DNA of 64,000 bases from an uncultured Collinsella sp. (GTDB lineage: Bacteria; Actinomycetota; Coriobacteriia; Coriobacteriales; Coriobacteriaceae): positions 51,425 through 115,424 of the forward strand of contig CAAERQ010000013.1 in NCBI GenBank assembly GCA_900758475.1, in the 5' to 3' direction. A program made the position numbers and the translations under genes. This document shows, piece after piece, positions 7,776 through 17,037 of this stretch. Numbering within the stretch: the stretch's first letter is position 1; each line of letters starts with the position of its first letter. A model generated the notes under the pieces. It was not told where the DNA came from. It made no database searches and was given only the letters and a program-made list of their open reading frames with translations.

Positions 7776-8402
7776 CTAATGACTTTGTTGGGGGTCCACT
7801 ATTTGCTGGAGAGTGAACTTGCATTGGAGCCCGTCGCTCTCTCCTTGCGACTCTTCCTCGTCGAAATTGAAGATCATGATGGCGCAGTTGGGGAGTTTTG
7901 TTGGGAGCCCGAAGCCCTCTGGGGCTGCAGCCTTGATGAATTGGCGGCTGGCGCTGCCGTGGCTTACTGCTAGGAGGGTTTCGATGCCCTCGGAGCCTAT
8001 GAGATTGGTGAGGGTGCCTACCATGCGTTCTTGCAGCGCGCGGCTTCCTTCTCCTCCGAAGGGGACCAAATCCTCGCCCGGATCCCAGACGTCGGTAGGC
8101 AATGCGTCGTGGGGACCTTCCTCGAAGGTTCCATAGCAGCGCTCGATGATGCCTTCGCAGGGCTCAACCGCGGCGTCCGGACCGAGGAGCTCGCATGCGA
8201 CGAGACTTGCCGTGGCCATGGCTCGGCCTAAAGGCGATGAGGCCACTTTGTCGGGGACGACGCCATGGGCTTTGAGCCACGCGGCCGCTGCCTGTGCCTG
8301 TTGACGGCCCAGGTCGGTGAGCGGCGAATCGCAGCGGCCCTGGACCAGCTTTTTGACGTTGAACTCCGTCTGACCGTGGCGGAGTAGATACAGCTTCTTC
8401 AT
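7776..8402 (-). CDS. Histidine phosphatase (phosphoglycerate-mutase-like) family protein
   Basis: A 208-residue cytoplasmic protein of the RHG histidine-phosphatase superfamily. The phosphoacceptor motif LLRHGQTEFN is at residues 6-15, and the second catalytic His is in AVSHGSA near residue 145. These enzymes range from phosphoglycerate mutases to alpha-ribazole and sugar phosphatases, so the substrate is open. The start has AGGGGAG. Codon choice in the last third shifts towards A-ended codons. It lies just before hairpin element A and 39 bp after the CDF gene on the same strand, so these two could be co-transcribed. Confidence 0.9.
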   Translation of the reverse strand: MKKLYLLRHGQTEFNVKKLVQGRCDSPLTDLGRQQAQAAAAWLKAHGVVPDKVASSPLGRAMATASLVACELLGPDAAVEPCEGIIERCYGTFEEGPHDALPTDVWDPGEDLVPFGGEGSRALQERMVGTLTNLIGSEGIETLLAVSHGSASRQFIKAAAPEGFGLPTKLPNCAIMIFNFDEEESQGESDGLQCKFTLQQIVDPQQSH

Positions 8403-8441
8403 GCTCTCCCCTTCTGCATAACCTGCTTTGCCGGCACAGCC

Positions 8442-9596
8442 TTACTCGTGGGTATGCCCTACGTAGTCTTCGTCGATCGTAATCTTGGCAATCGACTTGG
8501 GATATTCCAATTCGACCCGTTGTGCCAGCGCGTGCTTTACGTCTTCGGCACTCATCTGCAGATCCGAGGGACGTACGCAGTCAAAGATCACGTTGGTGTG
8601 CGTGGGACCCGGCACGCAGCGTAGGTCATGAATCGAGAGGCGATTATCGATCTCCTGAGCCATGGCGTGAATGCGCAAGCGCATGCTCGCCACCTTGGGG
8701 TCATCGGTCACGATGGGATCGTAGTGAAGCGTGACGATCATGCCGTCTTCGACCCTAAACGACTGCTCGATGTTATCGAGCGTGTCGTGACTTTCCAGCG
8801 GGCTTGCCTCGGCTGCCATCTCAGCGTGAGCGCTTGCGAACTTCCTGCCCGGGCCGTAGTCGTGAACCATCAGATCGTGAACGCCCAAAACGCCGGGGTA
8901 GCTCATGATCTTGTCTCGAATGTGCTTGACCAGCTTAGGATCGGGAGCCTGGCCCAAAAGCGGGCTCACCGTATCCTGGATGAGTTCAAAGCCGCTCCAG
9001 CCAATATAGGCGCCAACGGCAAGGCCGACCCATGCGTCAAGATTGATGTGCGTCACCTGCGAAACAATTGCGCACGCCAACACGGCGCCTGTGGCAAGGA
9101 CATCGTTCTTGGAATCCTGCGCGGTCGCATGCAGCGTCTCGGACTCAATGCGATCGCCGAGCTTTTGGTTGAGGGCCGCCATCCACAGCTTTACAACCAT
9201 CGAAAGTGCCAGGACTGCCACCAGGGCAAGCGAGAACTCGACAGGCTCCGGGTTGACAATACGCTCCACCGAGGACTTCACCAGTTCGATGCCAATAAGC
9301 AGCACGAGCGCCGCCACGACCAAACCCGAGAGATACTCGTAGCGACCGTGGCCGTAAGGATGCTCCGGGTCGGCCGGCTTGCTCGCCAGCTTAAAGCCCA
9401 GCACGCTCACGATATTCGAGCTTGCATCGGACAGGTTGTTCATGGCATCCGCCACAATCGAAACCGATCCCGACAGCACGCCAATTACGCCCTTCGCAGC
9501 GCATAGTGCCACATTGGCGAGAATACACACCACGCCCGTCAACGTGCCCACGCGCGCACGGTCGCCCTGCGCACGCTTAACAATCCACTCGACCAT
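8442..9596 (-). CDS. Cation diffusion facilitator (CDF) family metal transporter
   Basis: A 384-residue membrane antiporter expected to export divalent metal ions (Zn, Fe, Mn or Co) in exchange for protons. The N-terminal part has about six membrane spans, with the metal-site segment VADAMNNLSDASSN near residue 50 and HPYGHGRYEYLSG near residue 80, both family signatures. The C-terminal third is the cytoplasmic ferredoxin-like dimerisation domain, longer than average, ending with an additional segment (RCVPGPTHTNVIFDCVRP). Metal specificity cannot be assigned from sequence. Confidence 0.92.
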   Translation of the reverse strand: MVEWIVKRAQGDRARVGTLTGVVCILANVALCAAKGVIGVLSGSVSIVADAMNNLSDASSNIVSVLGFKLASKPADPEHPYGHGRYEYLSGLVVAALVLLIGIELVKSSVERIVNPEPVEFSLALVAVLALSMVVKLWMAALNQKLGDRIESETLHATAQDSKNDVLATGAVLACAIVSQVTHINLDAWVGLAVGAYIGWSGFELIQDTVSPLLGQAPDPKLVKHIRDKIMSYPGVLGVHDLMVHDYGPGRKFASAHAEMAAEASPLESHDTLDNIEQSFRVEDGMIVTLHYDPIVTDDPKVASMRLRIHAMAQEIDNRLSIHDLRCVPGPTHTNVIFDCVRPSDLQMSAEDVKHALAQRVELEYPKSIAKITIDEDYVGHTHE

Positions 9597-9674
9597 CTAC
9601 ATCCGCCCCCACAGTACTACCTATATATCTATTGCTCAAACGGATTGTAGTGTAGCCACTTTGTCCCCCAGATA

Positions 9675-9709
9675 CAAAAAAGGCCGCAACCCACACGGGC
9701 CACGGCCTT
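9675..9709 (-). terminator. Rho-independent terminator after the EIIC gene
   Basis: The stem pairs AAGGCCG with CGGCCTT around CAACCCACACGGGCCA and is followed on the minus strand by TTTTTT. It lies about 40 bp past the EIIC stop and probably ends the long fatty-acid transcript as well. Confidence 0.75.
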
Positions 9710-9747
9710 GGAATATGGCAAAGGAATCGTCCTTGTGTCGCACAGGT

Positions 9748-10962
9748 TTACGCGCTTACTTCGGCCACGCTCTTCGAGGTTTCGGGTGAATCGGCTCCGT
9801 CCCCCGTCGTCTGTCCCTTCGCCGGCACCACGCCAAAGCAGTAGCTCAGCGCCGCAGACACCGCAAATGCCACACCGCCGGCAGCGCAGCACCACAGCAG
9901 GTTCGAGATGCCGCCCGTGGCAAAGCCAATGACCATAAGGACATTCGTCATGCCGATGGTATAGGCCGTAACGTGGCCCACGGCCGCAACAAGGCCTCCG
10001 ACGGCGCCGCCAATGGCCATGCACGTCAGGCACCTGCCATATTTAAAGCCGCAACCGTACAGCGCCGGCTCGCTTACGCCGCCAAGAACACCCGAGATTG
10101 AATAGCCCAGCATGAGCGCCTTCTCGTCCTTATCCGCAACGCGAAGCGACGCGCCAAAGGGCATGCCCCAAACGGCGAACGTTGCCATCGTCGCGGCGAT
10201 CAGGATGCACGAATCCGTTCCCACACTCATAAACTGCGCATAGGCGAGCGATAGGACAACGTTGCTGACGCCGGCGATCTTTAGGAACTCCCAGCCCGCA
10301 GCAAGCCCCATGAGCGTGAGCAGCGACACGATGCCACCGGAATTGCCAAGCATAAACATAAGCTGGCCCAACAGCATGCCCAAATAGCTGCCCGCCGGCG
10401 CCGTAATGCACAGCGAAACCGGAACCATGACGAGCATGGTTGCAAACGGAACGAACGAAAACGCCACGGCCTTAGGGATAACGCGCTTAAAGAAACACTC
10501 CACTCGCCATAGCACGGGCACCGAGATGAGAACCGGAATAACAGTCGTCGTGTAATCGTTGACCGGCGCAGGAAGCAGACCATACACGGAAGTCATCGAT
10601 GCCCCCGTCGTCGATGCGGCATCGACGAGCTTAAGCAGATCGGGCGCAATCAATACGCCGCCCAGCATCATGCCCAGCTGCTCCGAGCAACCGAGCTGGC
10701 GGGCGGCCGCCCAACCAAGATAAATGGGCAAAAAGTAGTAGCCGGCGTTATAGAGCCAACTGTAGAACAGGCGATAGATTTCGGAATCGGCAGACCACAG
10801 GCCCAGCATACCTTCGCCCATAATGACGGCGACGGTGCGGAACAACGCCGCGCAGACAATAAACGGCAGCGCCGACATCATGCTTTTGGACAGATAGTCC
10901 ACCACGGCCATGGCGTTTGATGAAACCGTCGTTGTAAACGAGGTGTTAGAAACTTGTGACAT
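9748..10962 (-). CDS. Orphan PTS sugar permease, EIIC of the glucose/beta-glucoside class
   Basis: A 404-residue membrane protein with roughly ten hydrophobic spans. The signature GVSEPALYG of the Glc-superfamily EIIC (compare GITEPAIYG in BglF-like permeases) is near residue 285. No EIIB or EIIA domain is fused and none is adjacent; a lone EIIA is at 47177-47740. The ATG at 10960-10962 follows GGGAAAGGCG; the frame is open for 100 codons upstream, but that part overlaps accDA in another frame. It starts 40 bp after the accDA stop, so it may be read from the fatty-acid promoter, which is odd for a sugar permease. Confidence 0.85.
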   Translation of the reverse strand: MSQVSNTSFTTTVSSNAMAVVDYLSKSMMSALPFIVCAALFRTVAVIMGEGMLGLWSADSEIYRLFYSWLYNAGYYFLPIYLGWAAARQLGCSEQLGMMLGGVLIAPDLLKLVDAASTTGASMTSVYGLLPAPVNDYTTTVIPVLISVPVLWRVECFFKRVIPKAVAFSFVPFATMLVMVPVSLCITAPAGSYLGMLLGQLMFMLGNSGGIVSLLTLMGLAAGWEFLKIAGVSNVVLSLAYAQFMSVGTDSCILIAATMATFAVWGMPFGASLRVADKDEKALMLGYSISGVLGGVSEPALYGCGFKYGRCLTCMAIGGAVGGLVAAVGHVTAYTIGMTNVLMVIGFATGGISNLLWCCAAGGVAFAVSAALSYCFGVVPAKGQTTGDGADSPETSKSVAEVSA

Positions 10963-11002
10963 GGAACGCCTTTCCCAATGTGACATGCGAGCTTTCCCTT
11001 TG

Positions 11003-12727
11003 TCACATCGTGCGGTACTGACCGATTGCGCGGTACTTTTCGTAGCGGAGGTTTGTGAGGGTCGCGTCGTCGAGCTGCCCAAGCGTATCGAAGGCATCAA
11101 ATGCCGAGGACATGACGGCACCGGCGATCTCCTCATGCGACAGGTCCCTATCGTCAACAATGCCGTCGATGATGCCGAGCGCCAACAGATCGGGGGCCGT
11201 GAGCTTAAGCGCCTCGGCGGCCTCATTCGCGCGCTCGGTATCCTTCCACAGGATCGACGCACAGGCCTCGGGGCTCACGACCGAATAGGCCGAGCTCGAG
11301 AGCATCAGGATGCGGTCGGCCACGGACAGCGCCAGCGCGCCACCAGAGCCGCCCTCGCCTGTCACCACCGAGACAATCGGCGTCTTGAGGCCGCTCATCT
11401 CCATGAGATTCTGGGCAATCGCCTCGCCCTGGCCGCGCTCCTCGGCACCGATGCCGCAAAACGCGCCCGAAGTATCAACCAGGCACAGAACCGGTCGACC
11501 AAACTTTTCGGCCTGGCGCATAAGGCGACGCGCTTTGCGGTAGCCCTCGGGATGTGCCATACCAAAGTTGCGACGCATGCGCTCTTTGGTCGTGGTACCG
11601 CGCTCGACGGCGATAACCGTCACGGGTCGCCCGTCTTTCCAGCCAATGCCAGCCACCACGGCGGCGTCGTCGCCAAAGTAGCGGTCGCCGTGCAGCTCCA
11701 CAAATCCATCCAGGCCCAGCGAGATCATCTCGCCTGCCGTGGCGCGATCTGCCGAGCGGGTCTGCTTGACAATCTCGAGCGCCGTTTTTGGTGCGGTCGA
11801 GCGCTTGAACAAGTGTCCCAGCTTTTTGCCGCGACGACCCGTATGCACGATCTCATGCGGTGCCCCCAGGCCGGGCGCGTGCCCTTCGTGCAGTGCCAGC
11901 AGCTCGCCTACCGTGAGCGCAATCTCGCCACGCGGAGCAACGGCATCGCAAAAGCCGTGCTCCAACAAAAACTCGGAGCGCTGGAATCCCTTGGGCAGGC
12001 GCTTGTGCATGTTCTGCTCGATCACGCGCGGGCCGGCAAATGCCGTCAGGGCATCGGGCTCGGCCAGGATAATATCGCCCTCCATGGCAAAGCTCGCGGT
12101 TACGCCTCCGGTCGTGGGATCAGTGAGCACCGTGATATACAGGCCGCCCACCTCGCTATGGCGCCTAACCGCCGCAGAAATCTTGGCCATCTGCATAAGC
12201 GATGTCACGCCCTCTTGCATGCGTGCACCGCCCGAAACGGTAAAGCCGACAACTGGCAATCCAAGCTCGGTCGCTCGCTCAAATGTGCGACAGATCTTCT
12301 CGCCCACCACGGAACCCATCGAGCCCATCATAAAGTTGGCGTCCATAAAGAAGAGCGCGGCATCGCAACCGCAGATTTTGCCCCTGCCGCACACAACGGC
12401 GTCGCGCTCGCCCGAACGCTCGCACACGCTCTTGAGCTTGTCGGCATAGCTAGGAAACGAGAGGAAGTCCTCCGACGCCAGATTGGCATCCCATTCCTCA
12501 AACGTGCCCTCGTCGACCGTCATGCGCATGCGCGCGCGACCGCTCACGCGAAAGTGTCTGCCGCAACGAGGACAGACCTCGAGGTTGTCGTGCAGGCGTG
12601 CCTCATCGATCACACGGCGGCACTCCGGGCACTTGATAAACACGTGGCGTGCGGGAAACTCGGCGCACGACTCGGTTATCGGCCCCTCAAGGACATTGAC
12701 CGTCTTCGCTTTTCTATTCATCAGCAT
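11003..12727 (-). CDS. accDA: Acetyl-CoA carboxylase carboxyltransferase, beta and alpha subunits fused
   Basis: Transfers CO2 from biotin-AccB to acetyl-CoA, giving malonyl-CoA for fatty-acid synthesis. The N-terminal half is AccD, with a four-Cys zinc finger (CPEC near residue 34, CPRC near residue 53) and the segment SGGARMQEGVTSLMQMAK. The C-terminal half, from about residue 290, is AccA, with LVDTSGAFCGIGAEERGQ and GEGGSGGALALSVADR. At 574 residues it equals the sum of the two subunits in a single frame. It overlaps the end of accC by 14 bp. Confidence 0.93.
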   Translation of the reverse strand: MLMNRKAKTVNVLEGPITESCAEFPARHVFIKCPECRRVIDEARLHDNLEVCPRCGRHFRVSGRARMRMTVDEGTFEEWDANLASEDFLSFPSYADKLKSVCERSGERDAVVCGRGKICGCDAALFFMDANFMMGSMGSVVGEKICRTFERATELGLPVVGFTVSGGARMQEGVTSLMQMAKISAAVRRHSEVGGLYITVLTDPTTGGVTASFAMEGDIILAEPDALTAFAGPRVIEQNMHKRLPKGFQRSEFLLEHGFCDAVAPRGEIALTVGELLALHEGHAPGLGAPHEIVHTGRRGKKLGHLFKRSTAPKTALEIVKQTRSADRATAGEMISLGLDGFVELHGDRYFGDDAAVVAGIGWKDGRPVTVIAVERGTTTKERMRRNFGMAHPEGYRKARRLMRQAEKFGRPVLCLVDTSGAFCGIGAEERGQGEAIAQNLMEMSGLKTPIVSVVTGEGGSGGALALSVADRILMLSSSAYSVVSPEACASILWKDTERANEAAEALKLTAPDLLALGIIDGIVDDRDLSHEEIAGAVMSSAFDAFDTLGQLDDATLTNLRYEKYRAIGQYRTM

Positions 12728-14057
12728 AGAGATGCCCCATCAGATCGGTGTGGTACATGCCCGACAAGAACTCGTCGTTTGCCAGCACGTCGAGCTGAAG
12801 CTCGCTGTTTTCGCTCACGCCCTCAATCACGAGCTCGCCCAGGGCCGAGCGCATCTTGCGAATAGCGCCGTCACGCGTGGGCGCACACACGATGAGCTTG
12901 CCAAGCATGGAGTCGTAGTACGGCGGAACTTTCGCACCGGTAAACATGGCGGAATCCCAGCGTACGCGCGGACCGCCCGGCACACGCAACGCGGTGACTG
13001 TTCCGCAGGACGGCAGAAAGTCCGGCGTTTCGGCATTGATGCGGCACTCCATGGCGTGGTTGCGGACCGGCATGTCCTCCTGCTCAAAGGGCAGAGGCTG
13101 GCCGGCTGCCACGCGCAGCTGCCACTTGACCAAGTCGGTATCGGTCACAAACTCTGTAACCGGATGCTCCACCTGCAAGCGCGTGTTCATTTCCATAAAA
13201 TAGAAATTGCCGTCGTCCGAATACAGAAACTCGATGGTACCGGCTCCTTCGTAGCCGACGGCACGAGCCAGGTCACGCGCTGCCTTGTGCATGCGAGCAC
13301 GAATGTTGTTGTGTCCGTCGAGGCACGGCGCGGGGCTCTCCTCGATCAGCTTTTGGTTGCGGCGCTGCACCGAGCACTCACGCTCGCCAAGCGAAAACAC
13401 ATGGCCCTGCTTATCGGCCATAATCTGCACCTCGACGTGGTGCGCCGGCGCGACAAACTTCTCCATGTAGCACTCGCTGTCGCCAAAAACGGCCTCGCCC
13501 TCGGCACGCGCCTCGATAAACGCCTTTGCCGCATCTTCCACGCGCTCGACCTTGCGAATGCCGCGACCGCCGCCACCGGCACGCGCCTTAATAAGCACGG
13601 GGCAGCCAATGCGCTCGGCCTCGGCCGTTGCCTCCTCGGGGCTTTTGAGCAAATCGCAGCCCGGAACGATGGGCACGCCCGCCGCGGCAGCCGTTCGACG
13701 TGCGGCGTCCTTGTCGCCCATGCTGTCGATTACCTCGGCCGAAGGACCGACAAACGCTAGGCCATACTTGTCGCAGTCGCGCACGAAGCTCGCCTTCTCG
13801 GAAAAGAAGCCATAACCGGGATGAATTGCCTTAGCTCCCGACTTTACGGCACAGGTGAGCACGGCATCGTCGTTGAGGTAGCTCTCGGCAAGACGCGGGC
13901 CGCCGATGCAATATGCCTCGTCGGCAAGCTGCACGTGCAGCGCGTCCGCATCGGCCGTGGAATAAACGGCGACGGTCTTGATGCCCATATCGCGGCACGC
14001 GCGGATAACACGGACCGCAACTTCGCCGCGGTTGGCGATGAGCACTTTGTCGAACAT
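12714..14057 (-). CDS. accC: Acetyl-CoA carboxylase, biotin carboxylase subunit
   Basis: ATP-dependent carboxylation of the biotin on AccB. The 447-residue ATP-grasp enzyme starts MFDKVLIANRGEVAVRVIRA. It has the glycine-rich loop KARAGGGGRGIRKV near residue 160 and ECSVQRRNQKLIEESPAP near residue 235. The ATG at 14055-14057 has AAGGAAGG upstream; the frame is open further but the family N-terminus fixes the start. Confidence 0.97.
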   Translation of the reverse strand: MFDKVLIANRGEVAVRVIRACRDMGIKTVAVYSTADADALHVQLADEAYCIGGPRLAESYLNDDAVLTCAVKSGAKAIHPGYGFFSEKASFVRDCDKYGLAFVGPSAEVIDSMGDKDAARRTAAAAGVPIVPGCDLLKSPEEATAEAERIGCPVLIKARAGGGGRGIRKVERVEDAAKAFIEARAEGEAVFGDSECYMEKFVAPAHHVEVQIMADKQGHVFSLGERECSVQRRNQKLIEESPAPCLDGHNNIRARMHKAARDLARAVGYEGAGTIEFLYSDDGNFYFMEMNTRLQVEHPVTEFVTDTDLVKWQLRVAAGQPLPFEQEDMPVRNHAMECRINAETPDFLPSCGTVTALRVPGGPRVRWDSAMFTGAKVPPYYDSMLGKLIVCAPTRDGAIRKMRSALGELVIEGVSENSELQLDVLANDEFLSGMYHTDLMGHLYADE

Positions 14058-14067
14058 GAAGCCTTCC

Positions 14068-14490
14068 TTAACTTTCGTGCATGAGTGCAAAAGACATATC
14101 GGCGCGACAGCAAACATCACCGTTGACGCTCGCAGTACCCGTCGCAAAGCGGAACGGCCCGCGCGCACGCGTGATGGAGCACACCAGATCCACCGTGTCG
14201 CCCGGGCGCACCGGACGCTTAAAGCGCACCTTGTCCAGACTCGTGTAGAACGGTGTCGCACCGCGAGCTTCCTCATCGCCCATCAGCAGCACGCAGCAGT
14301 TCTGGGCGAGCATCTCGCACTGAATCACGCCGGGGACGACCGGGTTTCCCGGAAAATGCCCCTGCAAAAAGTACTCGTCGCCCGTAATCGCGATCTTGCC
14401 GCGGGCCTCGTCGCCCACTAGCTCGGCTTCGTCGAGCAAAAGCATCGGCTCGCGATGCGGCAACAGCTTCTTGAGCTCTTCTTTGTTCAT
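14068..14490 (-). CDS. fabZ: 3-hydroxyacyl-ACP dehydratase FabZ
   Basis: Dehydrates beta-hydroxyacyl-ACP in each elongation round. The 140-residue protein begins MNKEELKKLLPHREPMLLLD; the catalytic motif GHFPGNPVVPGVIQCEMLAQ carries the active-site His and Glu. The ATG at 14488-14490 with AGGTGAT is preferred to a GTG three codons upstream. It sits between accB and accC, as in the streptococcal cluster. Confidence 0.96.
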   Translation of the reverse strand: MNKEELKKLLPHREPMLLLDEAELVGDEARGKIAITGDEYFLQGHFPGNPVVPGVIQCEMLAQNCCVLLMGDEEARGATPFYTSLDKVRFKRPVRPGDTVDLVCSITRARGPFRFATGTASVNGDVCCRADMSFALMHES

Positions 14491-14499
14491 GGATATCAC

Positions 14500-14943
14500 C
14501 TATCCGATCCTCATGAGGCAGCTGCCAAACTCCACGAGGTCGCCGTCGGCCACGCAGATCTCGAGCACCTCGCCATCCACCTCTGCCGTCACCTCGTTGA
14601 GAACCTTCATGGCCTCGATGATGCAGAGGGTCTCACCGGCCTTGACCTTGGAGCCCACGTGCACAAACGGCTCGTCGCCCGGCGCCGGGGCAGCATAGAA
14701 AACGCCGACCATGGGAGCGGTCACCTCGGTGCCCTTGGGCTCCGGTGCGGCAGCAGGCATGGCGACAGGAGCCACCGCCGGAGCAGTCACGGCACCCGGC
14801 ATAGGCATGGGCACGGCAACCGGCTGTGCGGCGCTCGCGCGCTCGAGTTCGACCGCGGTGCCATCGGGCTCCTCAACGCGCACGCGCGTGAGGCCGCGGT
14901 CCTCCATAACATCGGCTATCTCGGCAAGTCTTTTGGAATCCAT
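14500..14943 (-). CDS. accB: Acetyl-CoA carboxylase biotin carboxyl carrier protein
   Basis: Carries the carboxyl group on biotin between AccC and AccDA. The 147-residue protein has an N-terminal helical segment, an Ala/Pro/Met-rich linker (residues about 38-72), and the biotinyl domain ending the chain. The biotin-acceptor Lys is in IIEAMKVLNEVTAEVDG, a slight variant of the usual EAMKMMN. BirA, encoded divergently at 20324, should attach the biotin. Confidence 0.96.
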   Translation of the reverse strand: MDSKRLAEIADVMEDRGLTRVRVEEPDGTAVELERASAAQPVAVPMPMPGAVTAPAVAPVAMPAAAPEPKGTEVTAPMVGVFYAAPAPGDEPFVHVGSKVKAGETLCIIEAMKVLNEVTAEVDGEVLEICVADGDLVEFGSCLMRIG

Positions 14944-14946
14944 GCT

Positions 14947-16194
14947 CTAGCTCCTCGTATATCTACGCAGTGCGATGGCGGCGTTGTGCCCGCCAAAGCC
15001 CAGGTTGGTCGAAAGCGCCCAGGTAAGGTCGGCGCGAACCGCGCGATTGGGCGTGTAATCAAGATCGCAGGCGGGATCGGGCGTGTGGTAGTTAATGGTC
15101 GGGGGCACCACGCCCTGCTCGAGCGCCATGGCGCAGGCCATGACCTCAATGGCGCCCGTAGCACCGATCATGTGGCCGGTCATCGACTTGGTCGACGAGA
15201 CGTGCGCGGCGCGTGCCGCGTCCTCGCCGAGCGCACGCTTTATGCCCGCCGTCTCGGACGAATCGTTGAGCTTGGTCGAGGTGCCGTGAGCGTTGATGTA
15301 GAGGCCCTCGGAAGGCTTAACGTCGCCCTCAGCCACCGCCAGCGATATCGCGCGGGCAATGCCGGCAGCCTCGGGATCGGGGCTCGTGATGTGATAGGCA
15401 TCATCGGTGTTGCCGTAGCCCACGACCTCGGCATAAATGTGCGCACCGCGCGCCTGCGCATGCTCCATGCTCTCGAGAACCAGCACGCAGGCGCCCTCGC
15501 CCATCACAAAGCCGTCGCGGTCTGCATCGAACGGGCGGCAAGCCGTCGACGGGTCAGGATTAGTGGTGAGAGCACGGCAGGATGTAAAGCCCGCAACGGC
15601 ATCGGGGATGATTGCGGCCTCGGCACCGCCGGCGAGAATCGCATCGGCATAGCCATGCTTGATGGCGCGGAACGCCTCGCCCACGGCATGGGCCGAGGTC
15701 GCGCAGGCGGTCACCACGGGCAGGGTCGGGCCCTTTGCCTTGTGGCGGATTGCGATATTGCCCGAAGCCATATTGGGGATCATCATCGCGATCATATAGG
15801 GCGATGCGCGGCGGGGCCCACGGTCGGCAATCGTGTGGACGTTGTCGACGAGTGTCTGCATGCCGCCCACGCCCGAACCCACGTAGACGCCCAGGCGCTC
15901 GCGATCGATGGCGCCCTCGACATCAAAGCCCGCATCGTGCATGGCCTCGTCCGACGCTGCCAGGGCAAACTGAACGCAGGGGTCCAGGTGCTTGGCGTCA
16001 CGCTTGCCAAAGTACTCGTTGCCGTCAAAACCCTTGACCTCGGCCGCCACCTTAACGGCAAACGCATCGGTATCGAAGTGCGTGATCGGGCCGATACCGC
16101 ACGTGCCGGCGCACATGGCCGCCCAGGTAGCAAGCGCCGTGTTACCGAGCGGCGATACGGCACCGATACCGGTGATTGCAACTCTCTGTTCCAT
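14947..16194 (-). CDS. fabF: Beta-ketoacyl-ACP synthase II
   Basis: Condenses malonyl-ACP with growing acyl-ACP. The 415-residue thiolase-fold enzyme has the Cys-His-His triad: Cys in VTACATSAHAVGEA, His in NAHGTSTKLNDSSE and His in KSMTGHMIGATGAIE. The ATG at 16192-16194 lies six bases after AGGAG; another ATG directly upstream is possible. It follows fabG by 39 bp. Confidence 0.96.
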   Translation of the reverse strand: MEQRVAITGIGAVSPLGNTALATWAAMCAGTCGIGPITHFDTDAFAVKVAAEVKGFDGNEYFGKRDAKHLDPCVQFALAASDEAMHDAGFDVEGAIDRERLGVYVGSGVGGMQTLVDNVHTIADRGPRRASPYMIAMMIPNMASGNIAIRHKAKGPTLPVVTACATSAHAVGEAFRAIKHGYADAILAGGAEAAIIPDAVAGFTSCRALTTNPDPSTACRPFDADRDGFVMGEGACVLVLESMEHAQARGAHIYAEVVGYGNTDDAYHITSPDPEAAGIARAISLAVAEGDVKPSEGLYINAHGTSTKLNDSSETAGIKRALGEDAARAAHVSSTKSMTGHMIGATGAIEVMACAMALEQGVVPPTINYHTPDPACDLDYTPNRAVRADLTWALSTNLGFGGHNAAIALRRYTRS

Positions 16195-16233
16195 CATGGT
16201 CTCCTCATTCAAGCCGTTGTTCGGCCCTGGTTT

Positions 16234-17007
16234 CTACATCGCCATTCCGCCGTCGACGCGTATGACTTCGCCCGTAATGTAAGCGGCGGCATCACTCGCC
16301 AAAAAGCGCACCACGCCGGCCACTTCCTCGGGTCGCGCCATGCGCCTCAGGGGAATCTGCTCCTCGCACGCCGCGCGCACCTTCTCCGAGAGCTTTGCCG
16401 TCATATCGGTCTCGACAAACCCGGGGGCAACCGCGTTCACTCGTACGCCGCGTGGCGCAAGCTCGCGCGCCACCGCCTTGGTCAGACCGATGACGCCCGC
16501 CTTGGAGGCGGCGTAGTTGGCCTGCCCGGCATTGCCCATCAGGCCCACAACCGAGCTCATGTTGATGACGCAGCCGCCGCGCTGACGCATAAAGGTCTTG
16601 GTGAGCGCGCGTGTCGTGTTAAACGTTCCTTTAAGATTGACATCGAGCACGCGATCGAAGGCGTCATCGCCCATGCGCATGAGTAGGCCATCGCGGGTGA
16701 TGCCAGCGTTGTTGACGAGCGCCCAAATGGAGCCAAAGTCGTTGAGGACCGCTTCCACGCACGCGTTGACGGCAGCGGGGTCGGCCACGTCACATTGATA
16801 TGCGCGCGCCGTGGCGCCAGCCGCCTCACAGGCTTCGTACGTCTCGCGCGCCGCATCTGCGCTACCGGCATAGACGACGGCGATATCAAAGCCGTCCTCC
16901 GCCAGGCCCACGGCACAAGCGCGACCGATGCCGCGCGAGCCGCCCGTGACAAGCGCCACGCGACGTGAGTCGTTGCGCTCGAGCGCGCCGTTGTTCAAGT
17001 TGCCCAT
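16234..17007 (-). CDS. fabG: 3-oxoacyl-ACP reductase FabG
   Basis: NADPH-dependent reduction of 3-ketoacyl-ACP. The 257-residue short-chain dehydrogenase has the cofactor motif TGGSRGIGRA near residue 21, NNAGITRD near residue 103, and the catalytic Ser, Tyr and Lys in SSVVGLMGNAGQANYAASKA. The ATG follows AAAGGA. It sits between fabD and fabF. Confidence 0.96.
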   Translation of the reverse strand: MGNLNNGALERNDSRRVALVTGGSRGIGRACAVGLAEDGFDIAVVYAGSADAARETYEACEAAGATARAYQCDVADPAAVNACVEAVLNDFGSIWALVNNAGITRDGLLMRMGDDAFDRVLDVNLKGTFNTTRALTKTFMRQRGGCVINMSSVVGLMGNAGQANYAASKAGVIGLTKAVARELAPRGVRVNAVAPGFVETDMTAKLSEKVRAACEEQIPLRRMARPEEVAGVVRFLASDAAAYITGEVIRVDGGMAM

Positions 17008-17037
17008 GTCATTCCTTTCGGGTTACAGCCCTGTGAA

